DNA from: Hydractinia symbiolongicarpus
Lineage: Eukaryota; Cnidaria; Hydrozoa; Anthoathecata; Hydractiniidae
Assembly: GCF_029227915.1 (NCBI RefSeq)
Contig: NC_079884.1
Span: 19,222,001-19,286,000, forward strand
DNA: 64,000 nucleotides
Direction of reading: 5' to 3'
The position numbers and the translations under genes were made by a program. Positions 11,592 through 23,423 of this stretch are shown here, piece after piece (position 1 is the first letter of the stretch; each line of letters starts with the position of its first letter). The notes beneath the pieces were generated by a model that was not told the origin of the DNA, ran no database searches, and worked only from the letters and a program-made list of their open reading frames with translations.

Positions 11592-11704
11592 ACATAAAAA
11601 TTGTCAAATTTGCTCCTTAATAAAATATACAGAAAAGTCAGTGTTTATATTGCATAAAAATAGTTTTTTCATATCCTTGTTTTAAAAAATAACCTCACAA
11701 ATTT

Positions 11705-13858
11705 TTAACACCTAGGAGCATAACATTCAACAAGGTCATATATTTTTTTTGAATACGTTTCATCGCAAATACCAAATTTATCAAACATATCGTCCAAGGT
11801 ATTTATATATTGTAACTGTTGTAAGATGTCTTCAATACATTTTGAATTATATTCTTGTTGCGGTAAGACATGGAATAACGCTAATTCAGATTGGATTTTT
11901 ACTTCAAATAGTTCTTTTCGTAACTTTTCGAAATTAACACCATCCAGTGGTCTGAAAGTTTTTTTTTCAATGTGGTTTAATTCTTTGTCTTCACAATGAT
12001 TCTCATCTCCATTACAATTAGAACAACATGAAACTTGTGCTTGACAAGAAAATCCAAAATATGTGAGAATAGTTTTTCTCAAACAATTTGTTGTTGTGCA
12101 ATATTCTTTCATTGCAGTTGACATAATTTTATTATTTTCACTTATATCAGAGTTATTGTAATATATTATTGCAGAAGAGGAATTTCCATACCAAACTCTT
12201 GTAAATACGATTCTAATGTAGCTGGTGGTGTGATATGTATGACTTTTGTAACATGTGGTATATTTACACCCATACCAAGTGCAGCTGTGGCAAAAATTAC
12301 TCGAATGTTTGAATTTTCTTTCCTAATTTCTTCAATTATGTCATATTTCATTAGTTTCGTAGTGGGTGCATGAAATTGTGCAAATAATCTGTTGGCCGGA
12401 ACACAATTTTCACCAACAAACGGATCTTTAATTTTCGAATTGAACAACTTAAATGCATATCCACAGTACTTTAACTTCATATATATAATAGTCATTGGAA
12501 ATTTTTCTCTAAGTCTGTTGAGTCCTTTGGTCATTGGCAAAAGAATTTCATCATAACTGGCTTTGCTATAGTTATTTGGCATTCTTTTTCGTACAGTTAG
12601 TTTTATATTTGGACGATTTGGACTGCTCCGGACAATTTTGCACGAGGAAATAGATAAACTGTCAGTAATTTTTTCAACCATTGCTAGTGGTGCTGTTGCT
12701 GTTAGGGCTAACGTAACTGCTGTTGGGAACAATGCTTTAAGTGTAGCTAAATCGCCAAAGCTTTTACGGAAATCTTCGCCCCTATAAAGAGAAAAATGTG
12801 TTTGTTAACTTATATATTATATATATATTTATATATATATTTATCACGTCATTATTTTTAACTTGTTTTTTTATAGATTTTTTATAGCTTTATTTTTTAC
12901 CTAGTTTTTTACTTTTTAGATATATTATATCTATTGTATATCTTGAAGGAATAAATTTTTAGAGGAAAAAAAAATTGGTGGAATATAATTGTGTGAATAA
13001 AAATTAAAATGGAATTTGGCAGATAATTTTTTTGTCAAATCCGCCAAATTTTCTTTCTGTCAAAATTTCTTCCATTTAAGGTATAACACATACATTTTTA
13101 AAATAAATTTTATTTATATGTAACAACATATTTGTATCCACAGTTATATATTCTGTTTATGAAAAGTGAAAAATATTTATCGCTTGTAGCTGTATATTTA
13201 TGAGCTGCGTTTTTTTATTTTGATACATATTTGTATCCACAGTTTTATTCTGTTTATGAAAAGTGAAAAATATTTATAGCTTGTGTATATTTATGAGCTG
13301 CGTTTTTTTATTATGATGTGTAAGAACTTACCATAACTCAACACAGTGTGCTTCATCGATTACACAGGCAGCTACATTTTGGCGGAATATAGGACTTTTT
13401 AGCAATCTCATGCCTTCTGCACTCAAAATCGACTCTGGATGAGAAAACAATATCTTGGTCTTCCCCAATTTCACATTTTCTGTTATTTGGATTTTGTGAG
13501 TGATATCTTTGCTAAATAAGCTGATAATTTCACTAGTTTCCTCTCTTTCTGTATTTAAAACGCCAGCTGGAACACATTGAGCTTCCATTGTTTTTATTTG
13601 ATCTTCAATAATTGACGTCAATGGAGTCACGACGATTACAATGTTTTGAGAACATTTTCTTGGTAGAAAATCAGGCAACAGTTATATCAAAGACTTCCCA
13701 TATCCAGTTGGAAGAACAGCCAGTACGTCGTGGCCATTAAGCAAGCTTTCCCAACAGGCAACTTGCTTAGGTTTTAAGAAAAAGCCAGCCACATTATTAC
13801 ATTCAAGTGAAGTTTGAATACGACTAAATAAATTCACCACTTTGTCCATTTTCTGCAT
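11705..13858 (-). pseudogene. RecQ-family helicase of the AcademH-like element, inactivated
   Basis: Starts at ATG 13858. Exon 1 runs to 13332 (donor GTAAGT); exon 2 runs from 12783 to 11705. Visible motifs: a RecQ motif 0-like LKPKQVACWESLLNG, Walker A LPTGYGKSL, motif Ia VVTPLTSIIEDQI, Walker B VIDEAHC, motif III ALTATAPL, motif V RVIFATAALGMGVNIPHV, and a cysteine-rich tail (CLRKTILTYFGF, CCSNC) like the RecQ zinc-binding region. Three breaks are visible: a TAA directly after the Walker A segment (~13687), a phase mismatch of one base in a G run at the intron junction, and a small deletion at ~12186 that removes the arginines of motif VI and shifts the frame. It cannot act as an ATP-driven unwinding enzyme in this copy. 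Confidence 0.82.
13125..13315. repeat. Tandem duplication of about 95 bp in the helicase intron
   Basis: Two copies, each starting ACATATTTGTATCCACAG and ending GAGCTGCGTTTTTTTA, lie at about 13129-13216 and 13226-13312. The second has small deletions. They sit within the AT-rich intron 12784-13331. Confidence 0.85.
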
Positions 13859-13982
13859 TTGGCGTACTAAAATTGTAACTCGCCGAGATTAAAACATTTA
13901 ATAAGTATTTTTGATGATGGTCTCGACTGCCTGTGTATATTTTTACCGTGTGCGTTGGAAGAGCGAGCAAAATAATTATTTT

Positions 13983-14011
13983 CAAAATACCCACCATACG
14001 TGGGTATTTTG
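13983..14011. repeat. Perfect hairpin next to the right terminal repeat
   Basis: Arms CAAAATACCCAC and GTGGGTATTTTG (12 bp each) are separated by a 5-base loop. It lies 6 bases inside the right terminal repeat. No equally strong hairpin is seen at the left end. Confidence 0.85.
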
Positions 14012-14016
14012 TCGGC

Positions 14017-14094
14017 ACGTGACCAGCCAGGGCCAGGGCCTTGTTCAGACCGTCCAAATATAAAAAGCCTAACAAGCCCTGGGGACGAGGTTGA
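14017..14094 (-). repeat. Right terminal inverted repeat of the AcademH-like element
   Basis: Reads CACGTGACCAGCCAGGGCC ... CCCTGGGGACGAGGTTGA. It is the reverse complement of 7516-7594 with minor changes. Confidence 0.93.
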
Positions 14095-14099
14095 GAATA

Positions 14100-15335
14100 T
14101 ACCAATTTTATGTTTGTATAAAATTGAGAATATTTTATTTTCGATAAGATTGATATAGTAAATATGTTGTCGCAAAAATTAGTTTGGCTAGCTAGCTGAC
14201 ACTGAGCTAGCAAGCTTGCTAGATGGTTAATAATTTTTCTTATTTTTGTAATTTTAGTAATTTGATTCAAAGATTATGTCCCTAAAATTCTAGCTGTTTA
14301 GACAGTTTAGACGTCTTCACAATTTGTAAAATTTTTGTCACATTTTCACTTGTCTTGATATTTGTTGTCGTTTGGTTTGGTGGGATGTTGATTTTTAAAG
14401 TATGTATAGGAAATAAGCAATGTTAATGTTATTTGTTTTTACAACGAAAAATTTAATGCAATTGTTTCGGGTGGCAAGAAAGATTAACAAAAAAACTCGG
14501 GTTTGCATGCCGGATGTAGCACTACAGAATAAAAATATTTTTACTATTTTCGTTTGTTATTCCTTTCACTACGAAATAATTTCTGTCACACTTAGTGAAG
14601 CGAACGGTCCACATGTATACAAAAGACAGACAAAAAACTCCATCAGTTAAAGCGTAGTGGTCGCATCATGATGATTGAGCTTCCCAGAGGCCATTTCGTT
14701 GGTATCAAACTTGCAGTAAATTCAGTTCAAACAGGATTTTTACTTGTCGAGTTGAAAGTGAAAGTTGTTATCAGCTGATTGCTATATTTCCTATGTTCCA
14801 GAATTTAGACATTTTAAAGGAGGGCGATTCAAAGAAAATAATGGATTTTAACCGAATAACAAGAAAATAGGCACATTTTATTTAACAAAATGATAAAAAA
14901 ATTCAGACCAACGAAAGTACCAACTGAGCTTATTAGCATCTTTTTAAGCCAAATGGTAGTAAATCTCAACATGGCACGTTTTTATATCCCACAACATGGT
15001 ATGTCGTATGTCATCCGTGAATACTTAAATACACAAGCTATGGAACATGTCATACATACGATATTTTGTTAGGCTGGATGTAGCTCTATAGAAATGTATT
15101 TGCACTCTTTTGGGTGATCACTGCTTTATCTACACAATATATGTTTTCTCAAACATTGGTCAAGCAGTAAACATAATATACAAAAGACAGACAAAAACGC
15201 CTTTGTAGTGGTTATATAGTCATGATTAAGTGCCCCGTGGGGCTATTTGTTGAAAATTAGAAACACAATAACTTAAACACAAAATTTTATGACTTAGAAA
15301 TTGTTACGGGGTGCTTTTAGACCAATTTAATGCTA
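14100..15335. other. Stretch without a supported gene
   Basis: AT-rich DNA with GCTAGCTAGC runs near 14190-14225. Two short related phrases (AAAAGACAGACAAAAA near 14622 and 15182) show an imperfect internal duplication. The short open frames carry no domain. Confidence 0.45.
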
Positions 15336-15339
15336 CTAC

Positions 15340-15538
15340 AATCATGTTCATAATAGCTTTGGAAAAACCACTTTCCCCCTCCCCCCACTCTTCAGTGTTG
15401 GTTGGAGGTCTTTTCCAGAGTCGCCGGCAGTATTTTGGGGCACAAATCAACAAAATCAACACTGACTGTAGGGGGAGAGGGGGAAAACTCTGAAAAAAGC
15501 CTCAAAAGCCGTTTTTCCAATAATTTATGAACATGATT
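15340..15538. mobile_element. Foldback MITE-like element (about 200 bp)
   Basis: The left end AATCATGTTCATAA...TTGGAAAAAC is mirrored by the right end GTTTTTCCAATAATTTATG plus AACATGATT. Pyrimidine-rich CCCCCTCCCCCC near 15375 and its purine counterpart GGGGGAGAGGGGGAAAA near 15472 continue the inverted repeat inward. No coding potential. The superfamily cannot be decided. Confidence 0.75.
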
Positions 15539-15539
15539 T

Positions 15540-16610
15540 TAGCTGGCTATGTATGTTAGCTAGGGTAATTGAAAAAATAATTTATGACTTAGTTGGTACG
15601 AGCCGCTCTAAAGTGGACATGCAGTTTAGGACATCTTGAAATGGCAAAACGCCTCATGAATGTGAAAATGTTATTGATTTGAAGGATTCAACTGTGTAGT
15701 ACCTTCTATTTACCACTTGTACCTACTTAGGTGAAAAACTCATCTAAATATTAGCCAGGGTATATATATATATAAAACGTATATACATGTTATCCCTGAC
15801 TATATTTACATGAGGTTTGGATCTATATGTATGCTTAGAATACAAAAAATCTTGATTGGTTATTTCCCTTTTTGGCTGCCAACTACCTAAAATGTAAATA
15901 ATTTATTAATAGGCCAAATTATACGTACAGAAAACATTGCTAAATTGCTGTAAGTAATTTACACCAAGTAGCTATAAGTATTTTCCTAATATTCAGATAC
16001 ACGGACAAGAACAATTATCAAAATCAAGTCTCTAGTTCGATTCGCGATCATCCATGTCTTATTTGTATCTTAACCCCAGCGAGGGTGAACAATTTAATCG
16101 AACATGCCGCGTTTACGCATAAATTAGTGACATCACTCCGCCCAATCACAGCACAGAACCGAGAGGCCTGCGCAAGGGCTATGTTCGTATAGCCGTCCCG
16201 GATGTCAGAAAAGATACAGGATGCCCTGGGGATGAGGTGTTATAAGACATGATATAATAATTAAAAATAAGAATAGTAAACATTAAGAGAAAACATCTCC
16301 TAAAGAGTTAAAATCATACCTAGGAAAACACTATGATATAACACAATATAGTTTATTTGCTGTTTTTATCAGCATCAAACTACTCACCTTACAAGCACGT
16401 AAAAATATGTATATTCTAAATCACACAGATAAAAATTCTTCGTAAAAAATATCGCAAATGCACACAACTATGACCAATTCAAAAATAACGTTTTTTACGA
16501 AAGTACGCAGAGGGGCGACAGTAGGTCTGAGTTCCAGTGTCAATAGCACTGCATTGGACAGAATCAAAGCAATGAATTTCAATAATATATATATACTTTT
16601 TCCTACTAAT
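15540..16610. other. Stretch without a supported gene; one transposon-end-like phrase
   Basis: No supported gene. At ~16212-16236 the phrase GATGCCCTGGGGATGAGGTG resembles the outer end of the AcademH-like repeat (CCCTGGGGACGAGGTTG), so a decayed relative may have ended here. Confidence 0.4.
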
Positions 16611-16611
16611 G

Positions 16612-17012
16612 TGCGCAGGTACTAATTTTCGTACGTACTAATTTTCGTACATATTAATTTTCACGCATTCGCGCAAAAAGGTTATACAGTGCGCAAAATT
16701 TATTACAAAAAGTACGCGCGAAAATTTTGCGCGAAAATATCGTTTTATTTAAGAATCAAAACTGATGGGTTTCAAGTGTTCCTATTTTTTCACGATTAGT
16801 AACAACAGCTAAAACAGGATAATTCTAGTCTACATAAAAAACGCTTTTATATTGTGCGTAAAACCTAAAATTGTGTTTCCTTGTTATTTCTGGAAGGATT
16901 TGCACTTGCGCAAAAATTAATACGTGATACAAGTTTACATTGACTGCACAAAAATAAATACGCGCGCAATAGATTTTTTTCGTTGCGCGAAAATTAGTAC
17001 GAATTTTGCTTG
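16612..17012. mobile_element. MITE-like relic with repeated CGCGAAAATTAGTAC motifs
   Basis: The left side has three TACTAATTTTCGTAC-type motifs (16619-16665). The right side has the inverted form GCGCGAAAATTAGTACG (16985-17001), and further GCGCGAAAAT and GCGCAAAAATTAATAC motifs lie between. Inverted subterminal motifs without coding capacity fit a nonautonomous DNA element. The exact ends are uncertain. Confidence 0.5.
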
Positions 17013-17803
17013 TTGTAGACGAAGCGAGAACAAACAACTTCAACTCTTGTCGCGCATTTATAAAAATTAGTAAAATGTATACATAAACAGAATATTTAAT
17101 TCATAAAATAAATAAAATGTACAACGTTTCATTTTGTTTTTCCTTTTAAGTTAATAAGTCTTGGGACCAGTTGGACAGAAACTACACAACAAAACTGACG
17201 TTAATCGTCTATGTTTATGGAAGGTGCACTGATTTTAAAATTCTGAAGCACCTGAATTGTACACATCGGTTGCGATGTTGTTCAACATTATTTTTGACAT
17301 AAACTCCGTCTTCTGTGCAGCAAGGGAAGCTTCAAATAATGACTCGTCAAGCCGCTCTGGATATTCCTAAACACATTTATACAAATAAGCTTTAATATTG
17401 TTCAGAAACAAATAAAAGGTCACAAGTTTAGATAAGGATAAACAAAGATAAAAGTGTTTACAGAAACCCACCAAGGCACGTCTAGAGATGAATGTTGTCT
17501 TTTTCTTTCTTGAAAACCTAGATGATAAAAAATAGCGTCAAAGTATCAATTAAATCTGGGCTAAAACATCAGGACGTTCAGTCTTTCACATTTTAACCGT
17601 CTGGTTTTTGAAAGCGATCAATAGACCTATTTTAATATCGCCTTTTCATGATCAGCCGTGGTAGTGAAAAATCAAATCATTGCATGAAAACGAGATTAGT
17701 TTAGAGAAAATTTAAATTTTCAAGCTGGAACGTGGAGAAGTCTTCATATTTTCTTTCTTTTGCTAAATTATACAGCCGTTATTGTGGCAACTAGACAAAA
17801 AAA

Positions 17804-18088
17804 ATGGAACAATTCCAATCTCTGTTACCAGAAGGAAACAACGGAAGTTCTCTGGAAGATTTTGGTTCCTTTCGCGTTAAGGATTTAAAGCAGATCCTAA
17901 CAGTATATAAAGAAAAGGCTACTGGTTCCAAGGCTGACCTTGTTCTTCGAGTCTACGCTGTGTTTTGTCGTATATTGAGTTCCAAAAATATTAACGAAGC
18001 AACAAATCAACGATGCTTAATCAACACTAAAAAAACGGCTTTTTTCAAAGCCACACATAAACAAAAACATTACTTGGCTAGATTTTAA
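17804..18088 (+). pseudogene. SAP-domain N-terminus of the accessory gene of the ISL2EU-like element
   Basis: 94 residues. Residues ~17-50 (EDFGSFRVKDLKQILTVYK then KATGSKADLVLRV) fit the SAP helix-turn-helix that binds AT-rich DNA. The C-terminal half is basic and shows no domain. Known ISL2EU-type elements carry a second gene, often a YqaJ-type nuclease with extra DNA-binding modules; nothing of a nuclease is visible here. I read it as a truncated accessory gene. A stand-alone small SAP protein is the alternative. Confidence 0.55.
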
Positions 18089-18214
18089 AAAGTCTTCGAA
18101 CAAGCGAGTGTATTTTAGGTTACGTTTCGACAGCTACAGCTGCTATATGAGTATTTATGTCTATACTATTTATGGTTTCTTTCAGTGTTTAAAAGTTTCC
18201 ATTTGATCTACTCA

Positions 18215-19941
18215 AAATGACAATAATAATAATTAATTACTTTTTGGTGGTTTGTTAAATAACAACACACAGTGAATATCTGATCCATGATAGGAGATAA
18301 TGTTAATGGGATTGTGCCATCCAAAATGTGGTAACATTTAATCCTACCAATAGCTATCTCTACATGAATTCTAACGGAAGCAATTCTGGCAGTTTCCTCA
18401 CTTTCTTCTGCTCTCAGCTGATCTCTTTGGCCTTTGAAAGGAGGAATGTTTAGTGATACACCTTCTGGTAAGATGTCATCAATATCAAACCCCCTGTCAG
18501 CCATAACATTGTCACCACTCTCCAGCTTTTCAAGTATACCTGATTCTTATCACTTACCCTGCCTGCCCATAACTTTGAAACAAAACTAATACTGCCATTT
18601 GGTGAAATACCAACTAATGCTTTCCATTTATTATGGTGCTTACATTGTGACCAGGTTCTGGATTGTGACACCATAGCAGATGGTGTCTGAATAAAAATTT
18701 CTGTGCCATCTAATATGATACGAGTGAGTGGATATTCATAAAATTGTTTTATCATATATTTTCTGATCAGGCTTTGAGGTGGAAATGGAAAGAGTGAAGT
18801 GAAAGAGTGAAAGAGTGGAAAGTGTGAGTGTTTGGGAAGTTTATAGTAAAGAAAGTTAATCCAAGTTGTGAAGATCTTTGACACATGTGCAGTAGAAATG
18901 TTAAAACGGTCAGCAAGGTCATCAACAAATAAACGAACCTTTAACCTTACAAGCACTATGAAAAATTAATCTAATAAGACAGCGATCTTTTGCGTCCTGG
19001 TTTCGACTTAACAGTGGTTTCGGTTTGATACTTAAGCTCGCCAGTGTTTTTTCAAATGATTTTTGTCCATTCCAGTAATGAATACGATGTAACTTTGGCT
19101 CGAAATATGTAAATACAGAAATAAGTGATTCATAATTTGGAAAGCCAGTGTATAATTTAATTGCTGATGGATCGTGTTTTATTCGTTCCAAATTAAATGC
19201 ATTAGTTTTGTATCTTAAAATTTCTTCACCCATTTAAACAATTCTAGATTTTAATTCCGAAATTTTCTCATGAAATTAATTGATTTGTTTTTCCATCTCT
19301 GTCTGAAGCGTGCACACATTGGCCAAGATACACTGTGTCAAATGTATGCTTGCGTATGAATGGTCTCTTAGGATATTCACCTCTTTATTTTCCAATGTAT
19401 AGAACGGGGCATGCACAAATGAAAAGTCTGTCTGGGTCTTGGCATCCACTGAACATCTGTTAGCATCTTCCTTCAACAATGAGCTATGCATGATTGGTGA
19501 TGGATTTGGTGACAATGGTGAAGACAATAAGGACATGCAAGTGTTGTTGTTGATTGGCTACCAATGCTTTCACTAGTATCAATGGAAAGCTTTTTTTTAT
19601 TGGTAAATAGCTTCTCTCTTTTGGTGCTGCTCGTGATGGTTTTGTTGAAATAAAACTTTGGTATAAATTTAACAAGGGCTTTACTCCTTTCTTTAACCTC
19701 CATCTGTTTGGGTTTCGCTTATAGTCACTTTCCTTGAAGTGTAAGTTACAAAGACGTGTATACTGGTTGACAATAAATCTTTAGTGGGAAATTTAAAAAA
19801 ATGGAATGGTGTTCTATTTCCAGATGTCGTTATAAGTACTTCCACAGCCAAATGCTGCGCACTCAAAACCACAAGAAATTTTTCGCTTCCTAGCTCCCCC
19901 ACTACTACTACTTTTCGATATTTTCCATATTTATAATCCAA
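18215..19941 (-). pseudogene. THAP plus DDE_Tnp_4 transposase (ISL2EU/Harbinger class), broken
   Basis: - strand order: a THAP-like zinc finger relic near 19780-19880 (CAAFGCGSTYND in one frame, FHFFKFPTKD in the next), a linker, a helix-turn-helix region at 18922-19233 (YTGFPNYESLISVFTYF; then LVRLKVRLFVDDLADRFNIS at 18956), and the DDE domain at 18208-18900. The DDE domain has IILDGTEIFIQTPS (first Asp), ALVGISPNGSISFVSKLWAG, DNVMADRGFDIDDIL (second Asp, at the frame junction near 18500) and RIHVEIAIGRIK (final Glu). Frameshifts lie near 18500, 18940 and in the THAP region. The three catalytic acids are still encoded, but split among frames. Confidence 0.8.
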
Positions 19942-20109
19942 GAATACAAGTTAAAATAATACAAAAATCTTCTTATAAGTAGTGACTTTCTTGGTGAAAC
20001 GCAACACTCAAAATAAGTTTTATCTAAACTAACCTCGTTTTCATGCACAGCTCTTAAATTCGGCGTGTACTTTGCGGAACGAAAATCGATATTGAAAATA
20101 GGTCTATAC

Positions 20110-20430
20110 TGGTTTTAAGGCATTCTGATTAGCTTAGTGCTTTAAACGACGGGCCGATATGAAGCGGTATGTAAAAAGCACGATAAAACAAGTTTCAAGA
20201 AGCATTGGAAATTATTATATATCTAACTTCTACAATACATTTAGAGATACCAAAATTTCATAGGATAGAAACAACAACAATGTCAAGTTTCATTGTTGAA
20301 AAATCCAGATTTAGAGTCAATAAACTTGTTTTGTTGTTGCTTTTTCAACATAGCTAGTTAATAACCTAGCTAACTTGTCTAGTTATTTGGCCTCAAAGTT
20401 TTAAATGCACTGTAAATAGCCTCATTAAAG
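20110..20430. other. Short stretch without a gene
   Basis: No gene. At 20378-20415 there is a piece (TTATTTGGCCTCAAAGTTTT) that also occurs, inverted, in the Helitrons at 33060-33100 and 33815-33845. Confidence 0.45.
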
Positions 20431-23005
20431 ACAATTTTTATATATACGGAGGGTCGAGGGCTAAAATATGCTGATATCAGCAGAAAAAAATCTGAAAATC
20501 ATAAGGCAGAACCACATTTTTTTCTCGACGTTGTTCATCGTATTGGCTAGCGCTGAAACTTGTGAATGAGGCTCAACTGAACTTCGCGGTTGGAAGCTAA
20601 GCAATCATGGCTTGGATCTGAAGACAATGCAAAGAAATGCCATGAGTAGTGCAAGGGAAAGAAGAAGTTTGGAAGAGAAATTTTTTATTGGGTTTACAAG
20701 AATTTAAGGCACCCTACAATGAGAATTAAAGAACAGAAACTTCTTTCTGATGTCTGATCATAAGGGATGGTCACATCTGGATGTTATTTAATTTGTGATT
20801 TTAAGCTACTTAGTAACATCCCAACACTTCAGGGGCACATTTCTTATAAACAGTTAAGTGATAAGTACAAGCTATATACATTTTTTTATGTAGCTAGCTA
20901 CATAAAAGATTTTTCGAAGTATTGTGTAAATAAAGATAGCTAGCTAGCTATAGCCATTTTCGATCTTCCATAACAGTGAACAGTGAACAGTCGAGACATG
21001 AGTATATAGCTAGTTAGGTATGCAAGGCATTGTATGTTGGTTAAATACGTCTTCACGACAAACAGAAACCTATTTCTCATAAATAAATTTTTTTGTAGAT
21101 TTTTAGGTTTCTTTTATGAAAATCAAAATTTGGGAAACTATAGCAAGAAGTGATATTCACTTGTAGGGAAAGACCTGAAGTCTCAGTCCAGGTTAAGACT
21201 TAGTACAGGGTAAACTGTGTCACACTTAGTTTAGTATATAATTTGTCACAAATCCAGTGGAATGTTTATAGCATTAAAGGTGTAATATTTTTTTCATAAA
21301 CCAACATTCACAGGACTTATGATGAAGCCTATTATTACTTCTGCGAAGCAAATACAGTTGTTTAGCATTTTTTATTTCGCAGAATAAGTTCCTGTGGATA
21401 TTTAGAAATTAATTGAGTGGCATCAGGTTGAGCAATTAGGGCAAGTAAACTGTGTTGTACATCCAGGTGGACAAAAAAATAACTTTCTAACAACTTTGTA
21501 TTTATGCGGCGTAAAATTTAGATTTAAAATTTAGCAGTGTGCTTTAGAAGCACATCCCCACTTTCTCTGAGCTGGATAAGGTATTTGGTACTAAACCTAG
21601 GACACATTTTATCTGTCTGAATTATTTTAATCCTGAGAATCATTTTTAATGTTTTCTTTACATCTAGCTTGTCAAAATGGATTTGCTGTCAGAAACAGTT
21701 TATCGGCGTCTTTGAAAATGGCTAAATTCAGAAACTCAGAAACTATGATAGTAGTAAAAAAAATTTTGGGTCCATTTCATCAAACTGTTCTAAAAACATA
21801 TAATACTAAGTTTCAAGTCATTATTTTAATTTTTACTGAAGTAAAAGGACTTTTACTTGTACAAAAAGCATAGTTTTTCATACCACATACACCACGAAAA
21901 TTTTACACACTCTGTGGGACATAGGTTTTAAACCTAAAAAATCCTCAGCGAGAGATTTGAATAATTATAAATCACAAAATCGCAAAAGTTTATCTTGAAA
22001 GAGTTTAATTTTGATAATGCTAAAGTAATCCTCGTGAAAATTTTTCTGCTGTTCTTTTATAAAGAAACATTTTATATTATTCATAATGGGGTAACTTGAT
22101 GAACAATGAAATTTCCTGCAAGTGTTTTCAAATATGTGTAGTATAAGGCTAAAAACTGTGATGAAATTTTTCTCTTAAATTTGGACTTTTGAACCAGCTA
22201 AAAAACTCAGCCTTGTCCTTTTATACTTAGTCTAGCTAGCTATAGCGAAAAAGTTTAATATTTAAACTTTACTTAGTATTAACTAATAAATACTAGTTTA
22301 ATCCTAAATGTAGCTATAGGGTACCTAAGCTTTACGACAGTATTTGGCAGCAAAAAAATGCCGCGGTAAATCATATTTACGACGGCAAATGTCAAAGTTA
22401 CTTTAGCCATTGCGGAGAAACACCATCATATCTATTTTTCATAATAACTAATTTTTTTAGCATTTTAATTTTAAAACGCGCATTTCTTTTTATAATATGA
22501 AATTATCAAGTGTAAAGAGCCTAACTTTGCGAAATCGATTTTTATTTTTTGCTACTCTCAATCTAAAAATAAGGCAGCGGTACATACATTCGAAAGATTA
22601 AATGAAGATCAAGAATGGTTTCTACTAAAATAAACATTAACACGAAAGTTCAAACTTTTTGTGCGCGCATGGATATTATAACTATTATCTATTGTGTGAT
22701 GTAAGTGAATTATTGGATACAGGAAATAGACATTTTTTACCAGAACCAACGATAGTCCTTCTTTCGCATAAAAAAATTGTGACGGCAAAATTTTGCCGCC
22801 GTAAATTTAGAATACGACGGCTCCTCGATGGCAAAAGTAGAATGCCGTCGTTAATTCAGAGTGCTGGTACGTAGATCCAAAAAAATTGTGTCATTGGCTC
22901 GCTCTTTAGAAATAACACCACGCAACAATAAAACCGTGCTTTGCTATCCCGTAACCTATACCGAGATTTGGTTGTGATATATGTCGGAATTAATTGTCTG
23001 TAACC
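20430..23005 (+). repeat. Dispersed repeat, copy A (long form)
   Basis: The same sequence blocks appear in the same order at 30930-31860: GAGGGCTAAAATATGCTGAT, GTATTGGCTAGCGCTGAAAC, GTAGCTAGCTACATAAAAGA, GGCATTGTATGTT, a block near 22090-22300 ending with ACTTAGTCTAGCTAGCTATA, and GTAACCTATACCGAGATTTG near 22948. Copy A carries about 1.7 kb that copy B lacks. No coding frame with a domain is seen, and the ends were not resolved. It is presumably a nonautonomous mobile element. Confidence 0.75.
22333..22870. mobile_element. MITE-like insertion inside copy A
   Basis: Related motifs in opposite orientation border it: ACGACAGTATTTGGCAGC and TTTACGACGGCAAA on the left; TGACGGCAAAATTTTGCC, TACGACGGCTCC and ATGCCGTCGTTAA on the right. 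Copy B lacks this segment, which supports a separate insertion. Its ~70-residue frame (22659-22874) has no domain. Confidence 0.6.
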
Positions 23006-23423
23006 GTGGAAAGATCTGTCATTCAAATTTTGATGAGATCAGCAAATATTTCAGTATATTGAATACTGTCCTTTACCAAAATTAAACTGAAAATGTAAAA
23101 ATACAGTTTACGAAACAGCTCTTAAAATTTTACACGACATCCTACACAAATGTCAAATCGCATGAAATCTTCCCCAAAAAACCTTACACAAAATATAAAA
23201 AACAACAGCTTGCAAGGTGTAAAATCTAAAAGAACATGCTTCCTGCCATGATTCAGCTATAAAAACACATATTGATAATTGTCCCCAGTGTGAACATTAA
23301 TTTTCCATTAACAATACGTTTTCTAAAGATGTTGACGTAATAAAATTCAAATTGAACTTACTGCGAGAAAATGCACCAGTTATTGACACCTCGGATAATT
23401 CTTCTGTTCAAAGAGGCGTTTCA

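Larger units (their letters stand above)
7513..14096. mobile_element. AcademH-like DNA transposon with long inverted repeats, transposase and RecQ-type helicase
   Basis: About 78-bp terminal inverted repeats face each other at 7516-7594 and 14017-14094. They enclose two convergent genes: a two-exon transposase (+) and a RecQ-like superfamily 2 helicase (-). A DDE-type transposase paired with a superfamily 2 helicase is the described hallmark of the AcademH lineage in animals and fungi, so I assign it there from the architecture. No clear target-site duplication is visible: the flanks are CGCTAT on the left and GAATATACC on the right. A 12-bp-arm hairpin (13983-14011) sits just inside the right repeat. 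Confidence 0.75.
17621..20107. mobile_element. ISL2EU/Harbinger-related DNA transposon, decayed
   Basis: The outer repeat ATAGACCTATTTT...ATATCG at 17621-17640 is mirrored by CGATATT...AAATAGGTCTAT ending at 20107. An inner block (CATGAAAACGAGATTAG at ~17684 versus CTAACCTCGTTTTCATG at ~20028) continues the match. Inside are a THAP-plus-DDE_Tnp_4 transposase relic on the - strand and a short SAP-domain ORF on the + strand. ISL2EU elements typically pair such a transposase with a second gene. Length about 2.5 kb. Confidence 0.75.

Noticed and set aside
7513-14100. Target-site duplication for the AcademH-like element
   Set aside because: The flanks (CGCTAT and GAATATACC) share at most a TAT at different distances; I could not call a duplication.
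13824-14270. Two overlapping - strand frames of 102-148 residues
   Set aside because: They run across the right terminal repeat and hairpin of the transposon and out into flanking DNA, so they are chance frames.
16010-16100. tRNA-like phrase AGTTCGATTCGCGATC
   Set aside because: No stem pairing around it and no box A.
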